40,107 nucleotides of DNA from Undibacterium sp. (GTDB lineage: Bacteria; Pseudomonadota; Gammaproteobacteria; Burkholderiales; Burkholderiaceae_D): the NCBI GenBank assembly GCA_030645915.1, contig JAUSNO010000008.1, positions 1 through 40,107 on the forward strand, given 5' to 3'. Numbering within the stretch: position 1 is the stretch's first letter; every line of letters begins with the position of its first letter. Below, piece by piece: positions 26,255 through 33,146 of the stretch. The notes below the pieces were generated by a model. The model was not told the DNA's origin. It made no database searches and saw only the letters and a program-made list of their open reading frames with translations. The position numbers and the translations under genes are program-made.

Positions 26255-26608
26255 TTAACTCCCCCGATAAGTCGAATACGCCCAAGGTGACACCACCAAT
26301 GGCACATGATAATTCTGTGTGGCGTCGGCGACGCCAAAGGCCAGCGTGACGAGGTCGATGAATTTGGGTGTGGGCAGCGTTACGCCCTGCGTGTCAAAAT
26401 AATCGCCTGCTGCGAAGACCAGTTCATAACAGCCAGTTTTGAAATCGACGCCTTCGAGCAAAGGCGTATTGCAGCGCCCGTCCTGGTTGGTGACTTCGGT
26501 TTTTAGCAGGGTTTTAACGCCCGCCTCGACTGCATACAATTGCACTGTGACACCGGCGCCGGGCTTTCCCTGGGTGATATCGAGTACGTGTGTGCTGAGC
26601 TTGCCCAT
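26255..26608 (-). CDS. uraH: 5-hydroxyisourate hydrolase UraH
   Basis: This transthyretin-like hydrolase of 117 residues converts 5-hydroxyisourate (made by PuuD) to OHCU. Family signatures are complete: the N-terminal STHVLDITQGKPG with the catalytic His, the YELVFAAGDYF stretch, HVPLVVSPWAYSTY and the invariant C-terminal YRGS. GGAG lies 6 bases before the ATG at 26608. It has no periplasmic signal, so it works in the cytoplasm. It is divergent from puuE with 120 bases between the starts, giving a shared control region. Confidence 0.97.
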   Translation of the reverse strand: MGKLSTHVLDITQGKPGAGVTVQLYAVEAGVKTLLKTEVTNQDGRCNTPLLEGVDFKTGCYELVFAAGDYFDTQGVTLPTPKFIDLVTLAFGVADATQNYHVPLVVSPWAYSTYRGS

Positions 26609-26626
26609 GGTTTTCTCCTCTATGGC

Positions 26627-26670
26627 GTATATGGCGATGCTGAAAATATCTATCAGTCAAATCATATACC
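26627..26670. promoter_or_regulatory. Inverted GTATATGG/CATATACC motifs in the uraH-puuE control region
   Basis: GTATATGG (26627-26634) and CATATACC (26663-26670) are inverted 7-of-8 partners with 28 bases between. The second octamer recurs at 24216-24223, just ahead of the lysR start. They are candidate binding sites for the LysR protein. This is a match of short sequences only. Confidence 0.3.
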
Positions 26671-26728
26671 GCCAGTAGCCGATCAATATACACTCCCCGA
26701 TATATAAACCATGGCGGGAGCCGGCACG

Positions 26729-27694
26729 ATGATCGATACCTACCAGCATTATCCGCGAGACATGCACGGCTATGGCCGCAAACCGCCGCATGCGCAATGG
26801 CCAGACGGGGCGCGTATTGCGCTGCAGTTTGTGCTTAATTATGAAGAAGGCAGCGAAAATTGTGTGCTGCATGGCGACAAGGCGTCGGAGACGTTTTTGT
26901 CAGAAATCATCGGCGCGGCGCCTTTTGAGATGCGCCACATGAGCATGGAATCGCTGTACGAATATGGCTCACGCGCGGGCCTATGGCGATTGTTGCGCAT
27001 GTTTGAAGAGCGGCAGTTGCCGCTGACGGTGTTTGGCGTGGCAATGGCATTAAAGCGCAACCCCGAGGCGGTGGCCGCCTTCGGCGAGTTGGGGCACGAG
27101 ATCGCCTGCCACGGCCTGCGCTGGATCAGCTATCAGCACATGGACGAAGCCACCGAGCGCGCGCACATGGCAGAGGCAGTGCAGATCATTAAAGAGATGA
27201 CGGGTGCTGCGCCCGCTGGCTGGTACACCGGGCGCGATTCGCCCAATACGCGCAAGCTGGTGGTGGAGCATGGCGGCTTTCGCTACGACGCCGATCATTA
27301 CGGCGACGATCTGCCGTTCTGGCAGGAGGTGGCGATCACTGACGCCACCGGCGCACCCGCCAGCCAGCCACACCTGATCGTGCCCTACACGCTAGATACC
27401 AATGACATGCGCTTTGCCGCGATGCAGGGTTTTAATTCGGGCGAGCAGTTTTTTGCCTATCTCAAGGATGCGTTTGACGTGCTGTACGCCGAAGGCGATG
27501 CGCAGGGGTTGAACCAGCCGAAGATGCTGTCGATAGGTTTGCACTGCCGTCTGGTGGGTCGCCCGGGCCGGGCCGCCGCGCTGGCGCGGTTTCTCGATTA
27601 TGTGCAGTCACACGACAAGGTCTGGATCACCCGCCGCATTGACATCGCCGAGCACTGGCATACGACCCACCCTTTCAATGCATCCAGCAAATAG
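26729..27694 (+). CDS. puuE: Allantoinase PuuE (polysaccharide-deacetylase type)
   Basis: PuuE hydrolyses allantoin to allantoate; it belongs to the NodB/polysaccharide-deacetylase superfamily and is unrelated to the amidohydrolase allantoinases. The start at 26729 (MIDTYQHYPRDMHGYG, 321 residues) has GGGAG 10 bases upstream; an ATG at 26711 in the same frame has none. Conserved stretches: FVLNYEEGSE, GHEIACHGLRWI with the metal histidines, PAGWYTGRDSPNTR, and YDADHYGDDLPFW. It is followed after 4 bases by the uraD-allC fusion, so the two are translationally close and probably coupled. Confidence 0.95.
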   Translation: MIDTYQHYPRDMHGYGRKPPHAQWPDGARIALQFVLNYEEGSENCVLHGDKASETFLSEIIGAAPFEMRHMSMESLYEYGSRAGLWRLLRMFEERQLPLTVFGVAMALKRNPEAVAAFGELGHEIACHGLRWISYQHMDEATERAHMAEAVQIIKEMTGAAPAGWYTGRDSPNTRKLVVEHGGFRYDADHYGDDLPFWQEVAITDATGAPASQPHLIVPYTLDTNDMRFAAMQGFNSGEQFFAYLKDAFDVLYAEGDAQGLNQPKMLSIGLHCRLVGRPGRAAALARFLDYVQSHDKVWITRRIDIAEHWHTTHPFNASSK

Positions 27695-27698
27695 ACCT

Positions 27699-29474
27699 AT
27701 GACAAACACAAGCACACTGCAGCACTTAAATGCTTGCGCGCCCGGCGAATTTATCGATCTGCTGCATGGCATTTACGAACATTCGCCGTGGATACCGGAA
27801 CGCGCCGCGGCAAAGCGCCCTTTCGCCACGATAAGCAGCCTCAAACTCGCGCTGCAAGAGGTAGTGACGCAAGCGCATCTGGACGAGCAATTGGGTTTGA
27901 TCCGCGCCCACCCCGAGCTGGCAGGCAAGGCGGCGATTGCCGGTGCTCTCACCAAAGAATCCACCGGCGAGCAAGCCAAGGCAGGCTTGAACCAGTGCAG
28001 CGCGGAGGAATTCGCCACGCTGCAAAAACTCAACGCCGACTACAACACCAAATTCGGTTTCCCTTTCATACTCGCCGTTAAGGGGCCGGACGGCAAAGGC
28101 TATACACGCCAGACGATCATTAGCACCTTCGCGCGACGGCTAAAGAACCAGTGCCAGGATGAACAGGCCGAGTGCCTGCGCCAGATCGGCCGCATCGCCG
28201 AGCTGCGCCTAAATGACTTGCTGGCGCACACGCTGCAATTTGGCCTGACGGTCATGGAATGGGCTGAAACCCTGGCGCAATGGAGCGACGACGAAGATGG
28301 CTTGACCTGCGCCTACCTGACGGCAGCGCATCAACAAACCGCGCAACAGATCGCCCGCTGGATGCAAGAGGCTGGCATGCAGGTGCAGATTGATGCGGTG
28401 GGCAACGTGGTGGGACGCTATCAATCCGACCAACCCGACGCCAAAACGCTACTGACCGGATCGCACTATGACACCGTGCGCAACGGCGGCAAATACGACG
28501 GCCGCGAGGGCATCTTGCTGCCCATCGCCGTCGTCAAACATCTGCATGAGAGGGGCGAAAAGCTGCCGTTTCATCTGGAGATCATCGCCTTCGCAGAAGA
28601 AGAAGGCGTGCGTTTCAAGAGCACCTTTTTGGGCAGCAATGCCATCATCGGGCAATTCGATCTTGCGCTGCTGGACAAGCGTGACGACGATGGCATCAGC
28701 ATGCGTGACGCCATGACAGCGGCTGGCCATGACGTTGCGGCGATTGCCCACATTGCGCGCAAGCCTGACGATATTTTAGGCTTTGTCGAAGTACACATAG
28801 AGCAAGGCCCTGTCCTGCACAGCAGCAATCTGCCGGTGGGCATCGTCACCTCTATCGCTGGCAGTTGCCGTTATCTGGTCGAGCTGCAAGGCGTTGCCAG
28901 CCACGCTGGCACAACACCGATGCACATGCGAAAAGATGCCGCGGCGGCGGCGGCGGAAATCATTTTATATGTAGAGAAGCGCTGCGCGCAGGTGGCGACA
29001 CTGGTGGGCACCGTCGGCCAGTTGCAGGTGCCAAACGGGTCGGTCAATGTAATTCCCGGCGCATGCCATCTTTCGCTCGACATCCGCGCCGCCGACGATG
29101 CGATACGCGATGCGGCTGTGGCTGACATCACGCGGGAGATAGAAGCGATCTGCCAGCGCCGCCAAATCGAGCTGAGCTTAAACCAGACCGTCGCGGCAGC
29201 GGCAGCGCCCTGCTCACCGTGGCTGATGCAGCAGTTAGCTGCAGCAACCGCGCGGGCTGGCGTGCCGGTTTTCCACTTGCCATCGGGCGCAGGCCACGAT
29301 GCGATGGCGCTGGCCCGCATCACCGATGTGGCGATGTTATTTACCCGCTGCGGCAATGGCGGCATCAGCCACAATCCGCTGGAAACCATGACCGCCGACG
29401 ATGCTGAAACATCGGCACAGATCTTGCTGGATTTCTTACGTCACTTCCAGACAAAAACGGATGTGGGCAGTTGA
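27699..29474 (+). CDS. Fused OHCU decarboxylase (UraD) and allantoate amidohydrolase (AllC)
   Basis: This single 591-residue frame holds two enzymes. Residues 1-175 are an OHCU decarboxylase (UraD): the HPELAGK motif with the probable catalytic H71, an STGEQAKAGL stretch, KFGFPFILAVKG, and RIAELRLNDLL at the end. Residues 183-591 are an M20-family allantoate amidohydrolase: SHYDTVRNGGKYDG with metal ligands H256, D258 and D267, FAEEEGVRF, VEVHIEQGPVL, and HNPLE near the end. Almost no linker separates them. UraD makes allantoin and AllC attacks allantoate, so the middle step (PuuE) is encoded by the gene just upstream. The ATG at 27699 is 4 bases after puuE; longer versions would overlap puuE. 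Confidence 0.93.
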   Translation: MTNTSTLQHLNACAPGEFIDLLHGIYEHSPWIPERAAAKRPFATISSLKLALQEVVTQAHLDEQLGLIRAHPELAGKAAIAGALTKESTGEQAKAGLNQCSAEEFATLQKLNADYNTKFGFPFILAVKGPDGKGYTRQTIISTFARRLKNQCQDEQAECLRQIGRIAELRLNDLLAHTLQFGLTVMEWAETLAQWSDDEDGLTCAYLTAAHQQTAQQIARWMQEAGMQVQIDAVGNVVGRYQSDQPDAKTLLTGSHYDTVRNGGKYDGREGILLPIAVVKHLHERGEKLPFHLEIIAFAEEEGVRFKSTFLGSNAIIGQFDLALLDKRDDDGISMRDAMTAAGHDVAAIAHIARKPDDILGFVEVHIEQGPVLHSSNLPVGIVTSIAGSCRYLVELQGVASHAGTTPMHMRKDAAAAAAEIILYVEKRCAQVATLVGTVGQLQVPNGSVNVIPGACHLSLDIRAADDAIRDAAVADITREIEAICQRRQIELSLNQTVAAAAAPCSPWLMQQLAAATARAGVPVFHLPSGAGHDAMALARITDVAMLFTRCGNGGISHNPLETMTADDAETSAQILLDFLRHFQTKTDVGS

Positions 29475-29501
29475 GTGATGCGTACGCTTAAAAATTGAGG
29501 G

Positions 29502-30770
29502 TCAAAGAATCAGGATCGCGCGGAAATCATTGACGTTGGTGCGCGTAGGCCCGCTGACAACCAGATCATCCAGCGCAGAAAAAAATCCATAGCCATCATT
29601 ATTTTCCAACATGGCTTTTGCACTCAGGCCAAGCCCTGCGGCGCGCGCAAGCGAGTCTGGCGCCAGCACCGCACCGGCGTTATCTTCCGATCCGTCTATG
29701 CCATCGGTATCACAGGCAAGCGCATACATATTGGCATGGCCATCCAGTGCCACTGCCAGACTTAACAGGAATTCCGCATTGCGTCCGCCGCGACCATTGC
29801 CCCTGACCGTGACCGTCGTTTCGCCACCCGACAGCAATACGCAAGGTGCCTTGAATGGTTGCCCGTGTTTCGCCACTTGTCTGGCGATGGCGGCATGCAC
29901 GATGCCGACATCACGCGCCTCGCCTTCTATGCCATCCGACAAAATGTAGGCATTGATGCCTGCTGCGTCCGCTGTGGCAGCCGCAACCTCCAACGCGTCC
30001 TGCGCGGTAGCGATGACATGCTGCGTATTGCGTGCAAACCGGGGATCATCCGGCTTGGGGGTTTCTCCTGCGCCTGATTCCAGATGATGCCGGATATTGT
30101 CTGGCACCTCGATATGATATTTTTTCAGCACGGCCAAAGCGTCAAAGCAGCTGGTCGCATCTGGCAAGGTGGGGCCGCTGGCGATGATATCGGGATCATC
30201 GCCCGGCACATCGGAAATCAACAGTGTCACTACACGGGCCGGTGCGCAGGCCAGAGCTAACCGCCCGCCCTTAATCGCCGACAAGTGCTTGCGCACGCAA
30301 TTCATTTCCGATATCGCCGCACCACTTCTGAGCAAGGCCTTGTTGATCGCCTGCTTCTGCTCCAGGCTGATGCCGTCAGCCGGCAGCGCCAGCAAGGATG
30401 ACCCGCCACCGGATATCAGGCACAGCACCAGATCGTTTTCGCTCAAGCCCTGCACCATATTCAGAATACGTGCGGCCGCATGGCGACCCGCCTCATCCGG
30501 CACCGGATGCGCCGCCTCGATCACTTCAATTTTCTGGCAATCTGCGCCATGGCCATAGCGTGTCACGACCAGACCTTCAATCGGCCCCTGCCAATGCTGC
30601 TCTACCGCTTTCGCCATCGCGGCAGCCCCCTTGCCCGCACCGATGACCAGCGTGCGGCCATTCGCAGGACGTTCGGGTAAAAATGCTGGCAGACACTTGT
30701 CTGCACTCACTGCATTCACTGCGCTGGCATATAAATCGAGTAAAAATTGACGCGGTTCAGGCAAAGACAT
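29502..30770 (-). CDS. ttuD: Glycerate 2-kinase / TtuD-type (MOFRL) protein
   Basis: A DUF4147-MOFRL protein of 422 residues, the class annotated as glycerate 2-kinase or, earlier, hydroxypyruvate reductase. It would phosphorylate glycerate to 2-phosphoglycerate, the exit from glyoxylate into glycolysis. Visible motifs: VIGAGKGAAAMAKAVE near the N-terminus, CLISGGGSSLLALP, NCVRKHLSAIKGGRLA, LISDVPGDDPDIIASGPT, and LLSGGETTVTVRGNGRGGRN. It lies 36 bases after hyi on the same strand and is convergent with the uraD-allC gene, with 27 bases between stops and no terminator hairpin. The older reductase name cannot be excluded from sequence alone. Confidence 0.9.
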   Translation of the reverse strand: MSLPEPRQFLLDLYASAVNAVSADKCLPAFLPERPANGRTLVIGAGKGAAAMAKAVEQHWQGPIEGLVVTRYGHGADCQKIEVIEAAHPVPDEAGRHAAARILNMVQGLSENDLVLCLISGGGSSLLALPADGISLEQKQAINKALLRSGAAISEMNCVRKHLSAIKGGRLALACAPARVVTLLISDVPGDDPDIIASGPTLPDATSCFDALAVLKKYHIEVPDNIRHHLESGAGETPKPDDPRFARNTQHVIATAQDALEVAAATADAAGINAYILSDGIEGEARDVGIVHAAIARQVAKHGQPFKAPCVLLSGGETTVTVRGNGRGGRNAEFLLSLAVALDGHANMYALACDTDGIDGSEDNAGAVLAPDSLARAAGLGLSAKAMLENNDGYGFFSALDDLVVSGPTRTNVNDFRAILIL

Positions 30771-30806
30771 GAGGTCACACTTTCAATAAATTCATCAAAC
30801 TCAAAC

Positions 30807-31586
30807 TCAAACGCCATGCGCTGCGCGCCAGCCCAGTCCTTCTATGGTTCCGGCTTGCGGTTTATATTCGCACCCTATCGAGCCCTCATACGACATCGCA
30901 TCAAGTTGCAAAAATAAATTGCGGAAATTGATCTCGCCCGTGCCCGGTTCAAACCGGCCGGGATTATCCGCCAGCTGTATGTGTTTGATCATGGGCAAAT
31001 TTGCCTTGATGGTATGAATCAATTCGCCCTCCATCCTCTGCATATGGTAAATATCATATTGCAGAAAAATATTATCCGAACCGGTTTCCTTGATGATGTC
31101 GACCGCCTGCCCGGTATGTGACAGGAAAAAACCGGGAACATCAAACGTATTCACCGGCTCAATCAAGAGGCGCAATCCGGCCGCTTTTAATTGATCAGCC
31201 GCGAACTGCAGGTTCTGCACAAACACCTGACGGGCGGTCTCCTGACTGATGCCGGGAGGCGCGATGCCAGCCAGGCAATTGAGCTGCTGAATGCCAAGTT
31301 TTCTGGCGTAATGAATCGCGAGGTCAACGCCTTGCTTAAACTCGGCTACGCGATCAGGGTGACAGGCAATGCCGCGCTCACCCGCATCCCAATTACCTGC
31401 CGGCAAATTATGCAGCACCAGTTCGAGCTTGGATGAGGCAAGTTTACTGGCAATGTCGTCCACATCATAGGCATAAGGAAACTGAAACTCGACCGCTTGA
31501 AATCCCGCTTGTGCAGCAGCCTCGAAACGATCAAGAAACTCAAACTCAGTAAACAACATACTTAAATTGGCAGCTAATTTTGTCAT
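30807..31586 (-). CDS. hyi: Hydroxypyruvate isomerase Hyi
   Basis: This TIM-barrel isomerase of the xylose-isomerase-like/AP-endonuclease 2 superfamily has 259 residues, the Hyi length. It interconverts hydroxypyruvate and tartronate semialdehyde in glyoxylate use. Characteristic stretches: ANLSMLFTEFEFLDRF at the start, LHNLPAGNWDAGERG, LLIEPVNTFDVPGFFL with a metal Glu, YDIYHMQRMEGEL, and HIQLADNPGRFEPGTGEINF. It heads a hyi-ttuD pair; the usual companions gcl and glxR are not here. It is divergent from guaC. Confidence 0.93.
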   Translation of the reverse strand: MTKLAANLSMLFTEFEFLDRFEAAAQAGFQAVEFQFPYAYDVDDIASKLASSKLELVLHNLPAGNWDAGERGIACHPDRVAEFKQGVDLAIHYARKLGIQQLNCLAGIAPPGISQETARQVFVQNLQFAADQLKAAGLRLLIEPVNTFDVPGFFLSHTGQAVDIIKETGSDNIFLQYDIYHMQRMEGELIHTIKANLPMIKHIQLADNPGRFEPGTGEINFRNLFLQLDAMSYEGSIGCEYKPQAGTIEGLGWRAAHGV

Positions 31587-31611
31587 TGCTAACGCTCTCT
31601 ACATTTCTTTA

Positions 31612-31634
31612 TGCCGTAGAAGCGGCATGCTTCT
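31612..31634. promoter_or_regulatory. Two mutually exclusive small hairpins upstream of hyi
   Basis: TGCCG (31612-31616) can pair with CGGCA (31623-31627), or AGAAGC (31618-31623) with GCTTCT (31629-31634); the two share bases and cannot coexist. They lie 26-48 bases ahead of the hyi start in its leader direction. Function is unknown. Confidence 0.25.
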
Positions 31635-31662
31635 CACGTAATGTTGATTATATCCAAATCAG

Positions 31663-31692
31663 TTGGGTAACTCAGCGCAAGTTAACTATACT
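31663..31692 (+). promoter_or_regulatory. Candidate guaC promoter
   Basis: TATACT (31687-31692, 5 of 6 to the -10 consensus) lies 18 bases after TTGGGT (31663-31668, a poor -35). It predicts a leader of about 38 bases before the guaC ATG. I see no purine-riboswitch-like core in that space. Confidence 0.35.
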
Positions 31693-31736
31693 TAAGGTAG
31701 TTTTTATCGCCACCGTCGGCGTTTTCCGGACTCATC

Positions 31737-32777
31737 ATGCACATAGAAGAAACCCTCAAACTCGATTTCAAGGATGTCTTGATTCGCCCGAAGCGCTCTA
31801 CGCTCACATCGCGCTCCGAGGTTGAATTGCAGCGCGAATTTACCTTTCACCATTCGCGCAAAATCTACCATGGCATTCCCATCATTGCCGCCAATATGGA
31901 TTCTACCGGCACCATGGAAATGGCGGCGGCATTAGGCAAACACCAGCTGTCAGTGGCATTGCACAAGCATTATGATGAAGATGCGCTGGTGAGTTATTTT
32001 TCCAGTTTGCAAAAGAAATCCAACGCGTTTTACTCGATGGGAATTGCACAGGCAGATTTCGACAAATTTGCTGCCGTCATGGCCAGAGCACAAAACGCGA
32101 TTGAATATGTCTGCATCGATGTGGCCAACGGCTACACCGAAGGCTTTATCAATTTCGTCAAAAAAATACGTACCAGCTACCCGTATCTGACCATCATGGC
32201 GGGAAACGTGGTGACCGGCGACATTACCGAGGAATTGATACTTGCTGGTGCCGACATCGTCAAGGTAGGCATAGGCCCAGGCTCGGTCTGCACCACGCGC
32301 AAGATGACCGGCGTCGGTTATCCGCAATTATCGGCGGTGATCGAATGTGCCGATGCGGCGCATGGCCTGGGCGGGCAAATTTGTGCCGATGGCGGTTGCG
32401 TAGTGCCTGGCGATCTGGCCAAGGCCTATGGCGCAGGGGCTGATTTCATCATGCTGGGCGGCATGCTGGCGGGACACGATGAATGCGCAGGTGAACTGGT
32501 AGAGCGAGATGGCCAGCAATTCAAGACATTCTATGGCATGAGCAGCCGCACCGCGATGGACAAATACGCTGGCGGCGTGGCCAAATATCGCGCGTCGGAA
32601 GGCAAGGATGTACTGTTACCCTATCGCGGCCCGGTAGAAGCCAGCTTGCTCGACATCTTGGGCGGGGTGCGATCAGCCTGCACCTATGTCGGTGCGCACA
32701 AGCTCAAGGAGCTGACCAAGCGCACCACCTTCATTCGTGTCACGCAACAACTCAATGAAGTATTCGGCAAGTCTTGA
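31737..32777 (+). CDS. guaC: GMP reductase GuaC
   Basis: GuaC reduces GMP to IMP with NADPH, releasing ammonia, and so links guanine nucleotides to the adenine/hypoxanthine branch. The 346-residue protein matches the E. coli-type enzyme: [23 protein letters not shown] at the N-terminus, the active-site loop [17 protein letters not shown] with Cys185, and the flap segment [25 protein letters not shown]. It has no CBS domains, which separates it from IMP dehydrogenase. It lies next to purine catabolic genes but on its own promoter, divergent from hyi. A very long hairpin follows. Confidence 0.96.
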   Translation: MHIEETLKLDFKDVLIRPKRSTLTSRSEVELQREFTFHHSRKIYHGIPIIAANMDSTGTMEMAAALGKHQLSVALHKHYDEDALVSYFSSLQKKSNAFYSMGIAQADFDKFAAVMARAQNAIEYVCIDVANGYTEGFINFVKKIRTSYPYLTIMAGNVVTGDITEELILAGADIVKVGIGPGSVCTTRKMTGVGYPQLSAVIECADAAHGLGGQICADGGCVVPGDLAKAYGAGADFIMLGGMLAGHDECAGELVERDGQQFKTFYGMSSRTAMDKYAGGVAKYRASEGKDVLLPYRGPVEASLLDILGGVRSACTYVGAHKLKELTKRTTFIRVTQQLNEVFGKS

Positions 32778-32797
32778 TCAGGTGTCCGTTCAACAAT

Positions 32798-32894
32798 AAA
32801 AACAAGCAAGCCCAGCACGCAACATACATGCGGGCTGCAGCCTCAACAGGCTGGAAAGCCGCACCGGTATTGCGTGCTGGGCTTGCTCGTTTTT
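32798..32894. terminator. Long hairpin after guaC (25-bp arms, one mismatch)
   Basis: Bases 32798-32822 (starting AAAAACAAGCAAGCCC) pair with 32870-32894 (ending GCTCGTTTTT) with a single mismatch. The 47-base loop can fold further (CAGCCT with AGGCTG). The A-run/T-run ends allow termination in either direction. It is far longer than a usual terminator and may instead be a processed RNA or repeat element. Confidence 0.65.
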
Positions 32895-33082
32895 GAAATT
32901 GGCGCCATCTACAGGCCAGATATGGATGAGATCGTCCATAAATGTCCACTTCTGGCAAATTGCCCGAATGCAATAAGCTACTGTTTTTGCTAAAATATGC
33001 CTGTTTGGTGTTGAATAGGCGTTTGCGGTTTTCATACACAAACGTTGAGGTCAGGCCTTTACTCCCGGGCAATCGGTAATCG

Positions 33083-33120
33083 ATATCTGCTTTCGTGCCA
33101 TATATCTGCTTTCGTGCCAT
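33083..33120. repeat. Tandem 19-bp duplication upstream of the kinase gene
   Basis: ATATCTGCTTTCGTGCCAT occurs twice head to tail (33083-33101, 33102-33120) without mismatch, ending 26 bases before the GTG start at 33147. It may be a slippage product or a duplicated binding site. Confidence 0.9.
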
Positions 33121-33146
33121 ACCGCCATACAGTATCAGGAAACAAC

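Noticed and set aside
26040..26285. 81-codon minus-strand frame between uraH and the hypothetical gene
   Set aside because: It overlaps the end of uraH, crosses the terminator-like hairpin, has no ribosome site and shows no recognisable protein features.
31693..31736. Purine riboswitch ahead of guaC
   Set aside because: Neither the conserved loop sequences nor a three-way junction can be seen, and the space after the likely promoter is too short.
32752..33120. 122-codon minus-strand frame over the guaC 3' region
   Set aside because: It spans the long hairpin and the 19-bp duplication and overlaps the guaC end; best explained by the repeats.
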